Origin: JBNJEA01 sp051745395
GTDB taxonomy: Bacteria; Desulfobacterota; Desulfobacteria; Desulfobacterales; Desulfosalsimonadaceae
Assembly (NCBI GenBank): GCA_051745395.1
Contig: JBNJEA010000013.1
Coordinates: 1 to 37,020 of the forward strand
Direction: 5' to 3'
Length of the DNA stretch: 37,020 nt
Shown: piece after piece, positions 1-8,945 of the stretch
Layout: each line of letters starts with the position of its first letter
Numbering within the stretch: position 1 is the first letter of the stretch
Position numbers and translations under genes: made by a program
Notes under the pieces: model-generated
The model's input: only the letters and a program-made list of their open reading frames with translations
What the model was told of the DNA's origin: nothing
The model's database searches: none

Positions 1-2
1 CG

Positions 3-3000
3 TCGGCTTATATGGGCGGCAGCGCCCTCTACGCCGCGGACGGCGCCACCACGCTTCGCGGCGTCGAGGTGGTGGACAATCATGTGAGGGCTTCTTTTAA
101 CGGGTTTGGCGCTCTAATGTTCGAGGGCACAAGTACCGAGGTGGTAGACAGCGTCATCGCCGGCAACACCGGCTACTGGACGCGGGGCGGCGGCATTACC
201 GCCGGCACCGACCTCACGGTGCGGGATACCACCATCCGCGACAACCAGGTGATGTTCGGGGACAAACGCTATCTGGATGTTGCCCTCTCGGACGGGACTG
301 GCGGCGCGGGGATCTGGTTCAAGTCCGCCACCAGCGATCTGACCCTCGAGGACACGACGGTGGCGGACAATCTTCTGGCCGCGGGCGGTGGCGGCGCCAT
401 TGACGTGGACGCGGCCGATGCCGTTACGATCCGGGACAGCCGTATCTCGGGAAGCCACGCGACGGGCTGGGGCGGCGGCCTTGCCGTGGGGAGTCCTTCG
501 CAGACTTCTCCCGCGGCCTCCCGGTTCGTCCTCGAGGACTCCACCGTGCGCGGCAATACGGTGACCTCCGCTCAGGATATGCTTTATGGGGGCGGCGATC
601 AGGGACGACTTCGGGGCGCCGGGATACACGTGAACGTTGAGTCCGCCACCATCGACTCCTCGACCCTCACCGGCAACAAGGTCCATGAGCACACCGGCGT
701 GGCCCAGTTCACGGCCATCGAGAGGTATTGGGGGATACTGGCGCACGGCAATGGTGGCCAGGGCGCCGGGATTGCGGGCGACGCCGACACCTTCACCCTG
801 CGCAACAGTACCGTTGCCGGCAACACCACCACCGCCGGCCTGGGCGCGGGGCATCGTTCGGACACCGGTGATTATGACCCGCGTCCGGCGCAAACGCCAA
901 CACCTGTCGGTGTGTGGGTCACCAGCAACAACGCAAATATCCAGAACAGCACCATCGCCCGCAATGCCGGCGGCGGTGTATTGGTGGAGGGCGGCACTTA
1001 CAACATCGACAGCGCCATCCTCAGCGGCAATATCCAGAGCGGATTGGTCGGGGACAATGTTCCGAGCGGATGGCCTGAGAAAAAAGCCGTCGACCTGGTC
1101 CAGACCGGCGGCACCCTCAATGTCAGCTACTCGCTCATCGAAACCGCCAACGGCGGCCACGGTGGGACCAACGGTGAAAACGGCAATATCGTGGGCCTCG
1201 ATCCCAAACTTGGGCCGCTCTCAGACAACGGCGGCACGACGCAAACGCACGGATTGCTTCCCGGCAGCCCGGCCATTGACGCAGGCGGCAATGCCGACGA
1301 TATCACGTGGGAACAGCGCGGCAGCGACTACTACCGCAACCGCTACGACAGCCCGGACATGGGCGCTTTTGAGGTCCAGGCCGAACCGCGACTGCCGGCG
1401 ATTGAAAACCAGCAGACCCTGGAGGACCAAACCTATACCTTTACGGCCCCGGAAGGCCATTTCGATGATCCGGAAGCCGACGAACCCCTTGCCTACAGCG
1501 CCGCACGCGCCGACGGTTCGGATTTGCCCGACTGGCTTCATTTCGATCCGGAAACCCGCACGTTCAGCGGCACCCCAGCCAACGCCGACGGCGGTACGAT
1601 CACGATGCAAGTCACTGCAACGGACATACGCGGCGCCACCGCGACCCGGACGTTTGACCTCACCGTGGAAAACGTAAACGACGCGCCGGCCATAAGCGGT
1701 CTTCCGGCAGACATCACCGTCACCGAGGATGCGGCCTCGGATGTCGACTTCTCTGATGCGACCTTTACAGACGAGGATGCCGGCGCCCATGTTATCACCC
1801 TGACGCTTACCGCCGATGCCGGCACCCTGTCGGCATCGGCTGCCGACGGTGTGACGGTGACGGGTTCGGGGACTGGCGAGTTGACCCTGGCCGGCCCGGA
1901 AGCCGCCATTGATGCCTGTTTGAAGGATGGCTCGCACATCTCCTACACCGGCGCAAAAGATGCCTGGGGCGACGATGCGGCCGCCATTACCCTTACCGCC
2001 AACGACAACGGTTACAGCGGCCGCGGCGGCGGCACCGACGTTACGCTCGGCACCGTGGCCATCAACATCACGCCGGTCATAGACACGCCGGAGGGGGCGG
2101 GCACCGAGGCGGACCCCTACCGGGTCGACAGCCTGGCGGACTTAAAATGCATCATCTCCGAGCCGTGGGCGGAAGGCCGTGATGCGCACTACGTCCAGAC
2201 CGCCAACATCGACGCTTCAATGACCCGGTACTGGGACGACACCGATGACAACAACGACGGCAACCCGTACAATGATCCCAATGACGCAACAGCTGCCGGG
2301 GATAACGACGGGTTTTTGCCCATCGGATCGGGCGCGCAGTTTACCGGCTCCTATGACGGCGGCGGCTATACAATAAGCGGCCTGGCGATCAACCGGCCGG
2401 ATGCCACGGATGTCGGTTTTTTTGCGGCACTCGATGGCGCAGCGGTACGCAATATTGACTTAGATGCCGTCGATATCACTGGTCAAACCAATGTCGGCGG
2501 ACTGGCCGGTGCCACGCTCGGCAGCGCCACAGTTGCCGGCTGCACGGTCACCGGCAGTGTTTCCGGCAGCGGGGCCCGCATCGGCGGCCTGGTGGGCTAC
2601 CAGTACAATAATGCCGTGCTGCGCAACGGCTACAGCATGGCCGCGGTTGAAGGCGGCGGCCCGGTCGGCGGCCTGGTGGGACAACTGGACGCAAGTGCCG
2701 GGGATACGGCCGCAATCGCCAATGCCTACAGCACCGGAAAGGTTACCGGCAACGCGCATGTCGGCGGCCTGGTGGGCCGCAAATCGGAGAATGCCTCTGT
2801 AACCGAGGCCTTCTGGGACACCCGGACTTCCGGTCAAGACAAAAGCGCGGCCGGCACTGGGTTGACCACGGTGGAAATGACCGATTTTTCCACCTTCAAC
2901 GACGCCGGCTGGGATTTCATGGAAGAAACGGAAAACGGAACAACATCCCGGTGGGGGTTGAACCATACCGAAAACGGCGGCTACCCATTTCTGTCCTGGC

Positions 3001-4040
3001 AGGGATATCCGCATGTGCCCTTTGTCGGACTCAAAGTGGTCAACGGGCTCGGATCCGGCAAGCACAAGGCGCAGGCGCCGGTCACCGTTTCAGCGGATAC
3101 CCCGCCGGAGGGCCGCGTGTTTTACCGCTGGACCGGGGATACGGATACCATGGCAAACGTGTTTCTCCCCAACACGCGGGTGATCATGGCAGCCGAGGGG
3201 GCAGCCGATGCGGCATCGGCTGCATCCATGACAGTCAGGACACCGGCTGCCGGCTTGATGAATGCCTTTGCCGCTGACCCCGACGGCGAACTCACGGTTA
3301 CGGCCAATTACCGGGAGCAGGGCAGCACCGCCTATGCCCTGACGGTAAACAGCGGGGAGGAATCTGGCGGCTACCTGCCCGGCGAAACGGTTCGGCTTTC
3401 AGCGAATGCCCCGGCCGAGGGGCAGGTCTTTGACCAATGGACGGGCGATACGCAAAGAATTGTCAACGTCCACCTGCCGGATACCACGCTCTACATGCCA
3501 TTTGCCGATGCCGAGGTAACGGCCACATACAAGCAGCAGGGCAGCGTTTCGTACGCCCTGGAAGTCGTGGACGGCAGCGGCGGCGGCGACTTCCTGCCCG
3601 GGGAAACGGTTTCTTTGTCAGCCGATCCGCCCCCGGAAGGGCTGGTCTTTGATCAGTGGACCGGGGATACCGAAAACGTGGCCAATATCAACCTGCCGGA
3701 AACCCGTCTCCGGATGCCCGCGTCTGATATAAAGGTCACAGCCATTTACAAAAAAGCCGGGACCAAAAAATATCAATTACACGTTTCCGGCGGCTACGAC
3801 GGCGGCCGGTATCGGCCCGGCACGCCGGTCGACATCGCGGCCGTGACCACATCGAACCTGCATTTCGTCCGCTGGACCGGCCACACGGCCTGGATCGCCG
3901 ATCCCAAGACGTCGGACACCACTTTCTGGATGCCTGCCGAAGATGCCGGCATAACGGCGGAGTTCACTTTAAGTCCGGCAGATGAGGTAGAAACCGATTC
4001 GGGCAGTAGCGGATGCTTTATTGACGGGATTTGCCCATAA
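3..4040 (+). CDS. Large modular secreted surface protein/adhesin (5' end outside window)
   Basis: The frame is open to the window edge, so this is a C-terminal part; the first ATG at 12 is probably internal. Numbering from that ATG: residues 1-400 are a right-handed beta-helix of Pmp type, rich in GG(A/G)I and 'NSTI..N' steps, ending in a choice-of-anchor-Q-like closure (GSPAIDAGG near 417, MGAFE near 450). Next come a putative Ig/cadherin-like dystroglycan domain (about 461-556) and a second cadherin-like domain (557-688). A GLUG-repeat region follows (about 695-996; repeated 'VGGLVG'), then four InlB B-type repeats marked by WTGDT/WTGHT near 1041, 1143, 1216 and 1288. The C-terminus is SGCFIDGICP, resembling CFI-box tails. 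Function is inferred: cell-surface adhesion or matrix binding. No catalytic domain is visible. Long antisense frames here are composition artefacts. Confidence 0.85.
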   Translation, partial: SAYMGGSALYAADGATTLRGVEVVDNHVRASFNGFGALMFEGTSTEVVDSVIAGNTGYWTRGGGITAGTDLTVRDTTIRDNQVMFGDKRYLDVALSDGTGGAGIWFKSATSDLTLEDTTVADNLLAAGGGGAIDVDAADAVTIRDSRISGSHATGWGGGLAVGSPSQTSPAASRFVLEDSTVRGNTVTSAQDMLYGGGDQGRLRGAGIHVNVESATIDSSTLTGNKVHEHTGVAQFTAIERYWGILAHGNGGQGAGIAGDADTFTLRNSTVAGNTTTAGLGAGHRSDTGDYDPRPAQTPTPVGVWVTSNNANIQNSTIARNAGGGVLVEGGTYNIDSAILSGNIQSGLVGDNVPSGWPEKKAVDLVQTGGTLNVSYSLIETANGGHGGTNGENGNIVGLDPKLGPLSDNGGTTQTHGLLPGSPAIDAGGNADDITWEQRGSDYYRNRYDSPDMGAFEVQAEPRLPAIENQQTLEDQTYTFTAPEGHFDDPEADEPLAYSAARADGSDLPDWLHFDPETRTFSGTPANADGGTITMQVTATDIRGATATRTFDLTVENVNDAPAISGLPADITVTEDAASDVDFSDATFTDEDAGAHVITLTLTADAGTLSASAADGVTVTGSGTGELTLAGPEAAIDACLKDGSHISYTGAKDAWGDDAAAITLTANDNGYSGRGGGTDVTLGTVAINITPVIDTPEGAGTEADPYRVDSLADLKCIISEPWAEGRDAHYVQTANIDASMTRYWDDTDDNNDGNPYNDPNDATAAGDNDGFLPIGSGAQFTGSYDGGGYTISGLAINRPDATDVGFFAALDGAAVRNIDLDAVDITGQTNVGGLAGATLGSATVAGCTVTGSVSGSGARIGGLVGYQYNNAVLRNGYSMAAVEGGGPVGGLVGQLDASAGDTAAIANAYSTGKVTGNAHVGGLVGRKSENASVTEAFWDTRTSGQDKSAAGTGLTTVEMTDFSTFNDAGWDFMEETENGTTSRWGLNHTENGGYPFLSWQGYPHVPFVGLKVVNGLGSGKHKAQAPVTVSADTPPEGRVFYRWTGDTDTMANVFLPNTRVIMAAEGAADAASAASMTVRTPAAGLMNAFAADPDGELTVTANYREQGSTAYALTVNSGEESGGYLPGETVRLSANAPAEGQVFDQWTGDTQRIVNVHLPDTTLYMPFADAEVTATYKQQGSVSYALEVVDGSGGGDFLPGETVSLSADPPPEGLVFDQWTGDTENVANINLPETRLRMPASDIKVTAIYKKAGTKKYQLHVSGGYDGGRYRPGTPVDIAAVTTSNLHFVRWTGHTAWIADPKTSDTTFWMPAEDAGITAEFTLSPADEVETDSGSSGCFIDGICP

Positions 4041-4189
4041 AGAAAAATGCAGACGAATAAAACTTTGATCTGCATCCATTGATATGCCTGCCGTAGCGGA
4101 GCAGATGCCGGAAAACGATTTCCGCAGGCGTTGATGGACCCGGCGGGATCAGGGAAACAACCACTTCAACCTCTAACACGGAGCCCTCC

Positions 4190-4897
4190 ATGTTATTAAA
4201 GCGGAAAATTTTTTCCATGCTGCTGGCCATTGTTGTTATATTCATTCTCCCCGGAACTGCCGTATGTTTCTGGCAGCCCGACCGCGTCTTGTACATCGAC
4301 AGCGGCCTTTATTTTCCCACGGGCAATCTTGATGAGGCGGGACTTGATTCGGGGTATCAAATCGGTTTGGGGTATCAAAATTTTTTCTCCGACTGCTTTG
4401 GTTTTGAAATCTCCGGCCGCTACACATATACGGCCGAAAACCTTTCCCGATTGTACTACGACGAAAAAAACAATGTTTTTCTTAACGAAAATCTCGACCG
4501 GAAATACCAAATGGGGGGCATGGCACTGCTTGCTTTGAGTCGCTACCACATTGGCTCATTTGAGATATATGGCGGGGCCGGAGTGGGTTATTACTACAGT
4601 GAATATGACAGCGACATCAACGGAGCGGTCCTGGTCAGGTCGGACGGGGAAAACGTGTATGGAAAAGATTATGCAGCGACATTATCCGCGGATGATACTG
4701 CGGCAGGCTACTTGATAAAAACCGGCGGAAGATACTTTTTCACTGAAAAATTTTTTGCCGGCCTAAACGTTTCACATATCTGGCTGGAATTCGATTATGC
4801 GGCCAAACTTGAAGCGGCTGACACGGCCCGGACATATGAATGGACAAACGATCTTGACGGCTTTACAAGCAGTTTGGAATTTGGCTTCCGGTTTTAA
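4190..4897 (+). CDS. Outer-membrane beta-barrel protein
   Basis: 235 aa. The N-terminus is a clear Sec signal peptide: basic MLLKRK, a hydrophobic stretch to about residue 20, and likely cleavage near GTAVCF. The mature part alternates aromatic and polar residues in beta-strand style (YQIGLGYQNFF, GGAGVGYYYSEY, FFAGLNVSHIWLEF) and ends in a terminal Phe (EFGFRF), the usual BAM recognition signature. Length fits a small 8-10-strand OMP of OmpW/Opa-like fold. A weak SD (ACGGAG, 4178-4183) precedes the ATG. It lies 149 bp after the large surface protein on the same strand, so both may serve the cell envelope. The substrate cannot be told. I see no convincing terminator between it and the tRNA region. 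Confidence 0.75.
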   Translation: MLLKRKIFSMLLAIVVIFILPGTAVCFWQPDRVLYIDSGLYFPTGNLDEAGLDSGYQIGLGYQNFFSDCFGFEISGRYTYTAENLSRLYYDEKNNVFLNENLDRKYQMGGMALLALSRYHIGSFEIYGGAGVGYYYSEYDSDINGAVLVRSDGENVYGKDYAATLSADDTAAGYLIKTGGRYFFTEKFFAGLNVSHIWLEFDYAAKLEAADTARTYEWTNDLDGFTSSLEFGFRF

Positions 4898-5057
4898 GGG
4901 CAAATATTTCTCCAATCCCATGATATCACTCCCAGGCGCTCCATTCAGCAGGTCCATTTCGGATAAACATGGAACACCGGCATTGACACCGGGTTCGCGC
5001 CGGGTTACATAAACCGAAACGAAAAGCAACCCCTGCCCTTGCAAAACCGCTACCATA

Positions 5058-5097
5058 TAAAAAAAGGGTTTACAGGCAACCATACCCGTAAACCCTT
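5058..5097 (-). terminator. Rho-independent terminator of tRNA-Val
   Basis: A perfect 10-bp inverted repeat, AAGGGTTTAC (5064-5073) with GTAAACCCTT (5088-5097), has a 14-nt loop. On the minus strand it is followed directly by a T tract (plus-strand A run 5059-5065). It starts 8 nt past the tRNA 3' end and fits termination of the tRNA transcript. Confidence 0.85.
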
Positions 5098-5105
5098 GCA
5101 ATTTC

Positions 5106-5180
5106 TGGTAGGCGCGATCAGACTTGAACTGATGACTTCTACCGTGTCGGGGTAGCGCTCTACCACTGAGCTACGCGCCT
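5106..5180 (-). tRNA. tRNA-Val (anticodon GAC)
   Basis: The minus strand folds as a full cloverleaf. The acceptor AGGCGCG pairs with CGCGCCT, followed by discriminator A and an encoded CCA. The D arm is GCTC-AGTGGTAGA-GAGC type. The anticodon stem CTACC/GGTAG has loop CCGACAC, giving anticodon GAC (valine). The variable loop is 5 nt, and the T arm is ATCAG-TTCAAGT-CTGAT. It is 75 nt including CCA and appears monocistronic, with a promoter upstream (5197-5223) and a terminator downstream. Confidence 0.95.
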
Positions 5181-5196
5181 TTGATTTTTGACAGAA

Positions 5197-5223
5197 ATTA
5201 TATCATCGATATGGGTCTGTCAA
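5197..5223 (-). promoter_or_regulatory. Sigma-70-type promoter of tRNA-Val
   Basis: On the minus strand TTGACA (5223-5218) and TATAAT (5202-5197) are both consensus, but the spacer is only 15 bp. A start near 5190 would leave about a 10-nt leader before the mature tRNA 5' end at 5180. The short spacer makes its strength uncertain. Confidence 0.6.
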
Positions 5224-5266
5224 GGGAAAAACACCGAATTCATTGCCTGGAAAGAAAACCGGTTGT

Positions 5267-7207
5267 ATGCGGAAAAAAACAATTGCCACGTTGTCGCTGT
5301 TTATCGCCGCCGGCCTGATTTTCGGGGCCATGACCGGCGGCTTTTTTGCCCTGATGCGGGATCTGCCGCAAATCCGGGCCCTGGAAAACCACTCCCCGTC
5401 TTCGGTCTCCCGCATCTATTCGGCGGACAAGCAACTGCTGGCCGAACTCTATGTGCAAAAACGCGACCCCGTGACCCTGGACCAGGTGCCCGAGGATTTA
5501 ACGGAGGCATTGATTGCCACGGAGGACCGCCAGTTTTATGAACACAGCGGCCTGGACCTAAAGGGCATTATGCGCGCCGTTTTCCATGACATCATGGCCG
5601 GCGAGTTCGTGGAAGGCGCCAGCACCCTGACCCAGCAGCTTGCCAAGACACTGTTTTTAACGCCGGAAAAATCGTTGGCCCGAAAACTCAAGGAGGCCTT
5701 TCTGGCCTTCCAGCTCGAACGCCGATACACCAAGGATGAAATCCTGGAGCTGTATCTCAACCAGGTCTATTTCGGCAGCGGGGCCTACGGGGTGAAAATG
5801 GCGGCCGAAAAATATTTCGCCAAACCGGTCAGCCGGTTGAATCTGAGCGAGTGCGCCATGATTGCGGGCCTGCCCAAGGCCCCTTCGGTCTATTCCCCCC
5901 TGGTCAACCCCGAGCTGGCCATCAAACGGCGTAATATCGTGTTGACCCAGATGCGCGCCACCGACCGGATCGATCAAAAAACCTATGAGCAGTCCACCCA
6001 AACCGCCTATTCCCCGCCGGAGAAAACGAAAAGCAGCAAGCGCGCCCCCTATTTTGTCGACTTTATCAAAAAACGGCTGGAAAAAACCATCGGCTCGGAT
6101 GCCCTCTACAAGGGCGGGCTGACCATAATGACTACTTTGTCCTACAAGATGCAGCAGCGGGCCGAAGCGGCTGTCAAAGACGGGCTGGCGCAATTGCGGA
6201 CGCGCATGGAGCAAAACCGCATCGAAGATCCCGGCGCCCAGAGCGCTTTGGTCTCCATCGATGTCAACACGGGAGGTATTGTGGCCATGGTGGGCGGCAG
6301 AGATTATGCCGAAAGCCCCTACAACCGGGCCACCACCGCCCGACGCCAGCCCGGCTCGGCTTTCAAGCCCATCGTTTATGGCTATGCCATCGAGCACGGC
6401 TTTGACCAGGCATCGCTTTTATTGGACGCCCCGGTGGCCTATCCCGGGGAAAAGCCCGGCATGGACTGGCGGCCTGAAAATTTTTCCCACAGCTACCAGG
6501 GTGAAATTACGCTGCGAAAAGCGCTGACCCGATCGGAAAACATCCCGTCGGTGCGCCTGCTCCAAAAACTCGGTCCCTCGGCGGTGGTCGATTTTGCCGG
6601 AAAATGCGGCATCGATTCGAAAATGAAGCCCTACCTTTCCCTTGCCCTGGGCACTTTCGAAACCACCCTTATGGAACTGACCGCCGCCTACACGGTGTTT
6701 GCCAACAAGGGCGCCTTTATTGAACCCTACGGCGTCACCGAAGTGATCGACCCGGACGGACGGGTCATCCGGCAGGCCGCACCGGAAAAACGACTGGTCA
6801 TGTCCCGGCCCGGGGCGGCGGTGATGACCGATATCTTAAAAGGCGTCATCAAACACGGCACCGGCAAAAACGCCGCCAATATCGGCCGGCCCATTGCGGG
6901 CAAGACCGGGACCACCAACAAATACCGGGATGCGCTGTTTGTGGGGTTTTCGCCAACCATCGCCACCGGCGTCTGGACCGGCCGGGACGATTTCGGCTCC
7001 CTGGGCCGATATGAAACCGGCGCCCGGGCCGCACTGCCCACCTGGAAAGCCTTCATGGCCGATGCATTGTCCGACCGCCCCGTGGCCTTTTTCGACCGGC
7101 CCGATGAAATCGTTGAAATCCGGATGGACCCGGATACCGGCAAACGGCTCCGGCAATCCGGAGGCGGGGTGACCGCCCGGTTCCGCAGGGGCCATGCGCC
7201 CGAATAA
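5267..7207 (+). CDS. Class A penicillin-binding protein (PBP1A-type transglycosylase/transpeptidase)
   Basis: Bifunctional peptidoglycan synthase anchored in the inner membrane: it polymerises lipid II and crosslinks stem peptides in the periplasm. Numbering from ATG 5267 (646 aa): TM anchor about 5-30; GT51 domain with EDRQFYEHSG (catalytic Glu near 86) and EGASTLTQQLAK; transpeptidase with the SxxK motif GSAFK (Ser about 364), SEN (about 423-425) and KTGT (about 546-549). All catalytic motifs are present. It is shorter than E. coli PBP1A, as in the many PBP1A-family members lacking the OB-type insert. A TTG eight codons upstream (5243) is an alternative start; the ATG gives a normal short basic N-terminus before the TM helix. 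A GNAT gene follows 48 bp downstream. Confidence 0.93.
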   Translation: MRKKTIATLSLFIAAGLIFGAMTGGFFALMRDLPQIRALENHSPSSVSRIYSADKQLLAELYVQKRDPVTLDQVPEDLTEALIATEDRQFYEHSGLDLKGIMRAVFHDIMAGEFVEGASTLTQQLAKTLFLTPEKSLARKLKEAFLAFQLERRYTKDEILELYLNQVYFGSGAYGVKMAAEKYFAKPVSRLNLSECAMIAGLPKAPSVYSPLVNPELAIKRRNIVLTQMRATDRIDQKTYEQSTQTAYSPPEKTKSSKRAPYFVDFIKKRLEKTIGSDALYKGGLTIMTTLSYKMQQRAEAAVKDGLAQLRTRMEQNRIEDPGAQSALVSIDVNTGGIVAMVGGRDYAESPYNRATTARRQPGSAFKPIVYGYAIEHGFDQASLLLDAPVAYPGEKPGMDWRPENFSHSYQGEITLRKALTRSENIPSVRLLQKLGPSAVVDFAGKCGIDSKMKPYLSLALGTFETTLMELTAAYTVFANKGAFIEPYGVTEVIDPDGRVIRQAAPEKRLVMSRPGAAVMTDILKGVIKHGTGKNAANIGRPIAGKTGTTNKYRDALFVGFSPTIATGVWTGRDDFGSLGRYETGARAALPTWKAFMADALSDRPVAFFDRPDEIVEIRMDPDTGKRLRQSGGGVTARFRRGHAPE

Positions 7208-7255
7208 GCGATAAAAACACTTGATTTCAGCGTTTGCAGACGCTATTGAGGCCCT

Positions 7256-7714
7256 ATGATCCGAAAGGCCACCATTGAAGACATCAAGCCCATTCACGGG
7301 CTGTTGAAATTTTACGGCGACCGCGGCGAACTGCTGGCCCGGCCGCTGAGCAAGCTATACGATCATGTGCGTGATTTCAATGTGTACCATGACCCGGAAA
7401 GCGAAACGATTGCCGGCTGCTGTGCCCTGCAGTTTTGCTGGGAAGACCTGGCCGAAATCCGCTCCCTGGCGGTGAGCCGGTCCCATCTGGGCAAAAAAAT
7501 CGGCTCCCAACTGGTCGAAGCCGCTTTTGCCGAAGCCCGGCAGTTTAAAATCAAAAAACTCTTCACCCTTACCTACCAACCGGATTTTTTCAAACAGTTC
7601 GGCTTTATCCCCATTGACAAGTCCGAGCTGCCCATCAAAATCTGGGCCGACTGCATCCACTGTGTCAAATTCCCGGACTGCGACGAAATCGCGCTGCTCA
7701 AGACCCTGGTATAA
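7256..7714 (+). CDS. argA: GNAT N-acetyltransferase, short ArgA-like (N-acetylglutamate synthase type)
   Basis: 152 aa, a single GNAT domain. It matches the stand-alone N-acetylglutamate synthase family (short, Rv2747-like): IRKATIEDI start, 'DFNVYHD', GCCALQF, WEDLAEIRSLAV, acetyl-CoA loop near 'LGKKIGSQLVEAA', LTYQPDFFKQFGF, and a C-terminal Cys cluster in KIWADCIHCVKFPDCDE. In that family it acetylates glutamate as the first step of arginine synthesis. The Cys-rich KIW..C..C.KFP.CDE tail is a family hallmark. The start is supported by GAGG (7247-7250) before ATG. It follows the PBP gene on the same strand and ends 3 bp from the stop of the convergent gene. No other arg gene is in the window, so the substrate is family inference. 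Confidence 0.8.
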   Translation: MIRKATIEDIKPIHGLLKFYGDRGELLARPLSKLYDHVRDFNVYHDPESETIAGCCALQFCWEDLAEIRSLAVSRSHLGKKIGSQLVEAAFAEARQFKIKKLFTLTYQPDFFKQFGFIPIDKSELPIKIWADCIHCVKFPDCDEIALLKTLV

Positions 7715-7717
7715 GTG

Positions 7718-8779
7718 TTAGGAATAAATCAGGTTGTGCCGCAGGGGGGGATAGTCGCGCACACCGGGAAGGGGCAGCACATGCTGGTAGCGGACGTTGA
7801 GCCAGAACAGTTCGGGTTTGATTTCGCGCAGCTTGCCGTCTTCCGGGGGGGTAGCCGCGGGGGGATGGCCGTAGGTGACCTTAAAGATAAAGACTCCGCC
7901 CGAACCGTCTTTATCGAGCATGTAAATGGTTTTAAATTCCCGCACGGACAGGTTGTTGCGCTCGGCGATCTGCTCCATTTCCTTTTTGCCGAGCTGCATG
8001 AGCACGCATTTTGAAATGCCTTGGTCGGAATACCGGTACAGCGACCGGGATTCACTGGAAGAGACATAGACCGTGGAAATAAAGCCCAGGCGCCGCAGAT
8101 ACTGGACCGCCACGCTGGCCGCGGTCCGCCGGCCGCCGCTCATGTCCGGCAAACCGTAATATTCAAAAAACTTCTTCTGGACATCTTCGGCATATTTCTC
8201 CCCCTTTTCATAGATGTCCTTGGAGATATAGCGCAGATACCGCGCCAGGTCCTCGGCGGCCTCGGTAATCGGCCAGTCGATGCGGACGTGGAAATGGGAC
8301 AGATAATAACGATGCTTCGTGGAGGGATGGCTGGTGTCGCGCTGGATCAACAGGGCATAGTCCACGGGCAGCAGATCGGTTAAAAAATTATAAAAATGTA
8401 CGGAATCGAGAAATTTCTGGCTTCGATCAAAATTCGGGCCCAGCGACAGGGTCTTGGACCGCAGCAGGTTGGTCTTTGTGGTCCGGTTGGCATCAAAAAA
8501 CCGGATATATTTCTTATGGGTCGGCGGCACGGCATCTTCGAGGAAAATGACCAGAAAGGAATTATGCAGATCGTATTCCACCTTGGGGATTCGGGCGCGG
8601 GGCTTGAGCTCCTTTCTTTCAACAAAGGGATAGGCGATATCGTGGACGACAAAATTGTCGTAGGAATTTTTTAATGAATGGGCCAGGATGAACTGGTCAA
8701 AATCGTCTCTGAGAAGTTCATAATACGACCGCCTTAGCCGGTTTTCCAGACTGAGTTCGTCCCGCAAGCGCCAGTACAA
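7718..8779 (-). CDS. Conserved-looking protein of unknown function, 353 aa
   Basis: I do not recognise the family. It is a soluble, charged protein without signal peptide or TM segment. The N-terminal third is rich in Arg, Tyr and Asp; the middle has 'HFHVRIDWPITEAAEDLARYLRYI'-like alternating segments; residues about 215-250 (AASVAVQYLRRLGFIS, then SRSLYRY) could form a winged-helix-like unit, which is speculative. The initiator is TTG at 8779: a strong SD, GAGGAG (8794-8789), lies 9 nt upstream and no ATG or GTG fits as well. It is the last minus-strand gene after pgk, separated by a terminator, so it probably has its own promoter in 8780-8894. It ends 3 bp from the convergent acetyltransferase. 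Confidence 0.75.
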   Translation of the reverse strand: MYWRLRDELSLENRLRRSYYELLRDDFDQFILAHSLKNSYDNFVVHDIAYPFVERKELKPRARIPKVEYDLHNSFLVIFLEDAVPPTHKKYIRFFDANRTTKTNLLRSKTLSLGPNFDRSQKFLDSVHFYNFLTDLLPVDYALLIQRDTSHPSTKHRYYLSHFHVRIDWPITEAAEDLARYLRYISKDIYEKGEKYAEDVQKKFFEYYGLPDMSGGRRTAASVAVQYLRRLGFISTVYVSSSESRSLYRYSDQGISKCVLMQLGKKEMEQIAERNNLSVREFKTIYMLDKDGSGGVFIFKVTYGHPPAATPPEDGKLREIKPELFWLNVRYQHVLPLPGVRDYPPLRHNLIYS

Positions 8780-8894
8780 CGATAATATCTCCTCGACTTG
8801 TAAGTTATTATTTCCCCATTACTTATCACATTTTTCCAACATAGTCAATTAATTATCTTCCATGTCCCGTCCGCCGCCCGGCTTGGCAAATCAT

Positions 8895-8916
8895 AAAAAA
8901 ACCGGGCCATCCGGTT
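8895..8916 (-). terminator. Terminator downstream of pgk
   Basis: Hairpin AACCGG (8916-8911 on minus) with CCGGTT and a 5-nt loop, followed on minus by a run of T (plus-strand A run 8895-8901). It lies 30 nt after the pgk stop. Confidence 0.7.
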
Positions 8917-8945
8917 CAAAAGACCATACGGAAAGCAGAGAAATC

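Noticed and set aside
114..1160. Long antisense open frames across the surface protein and other GC-rich genes
   Set aside because: They mirror the codon bias of the real gene, carry no recognisable motif and overlap a well-supported coding frame.
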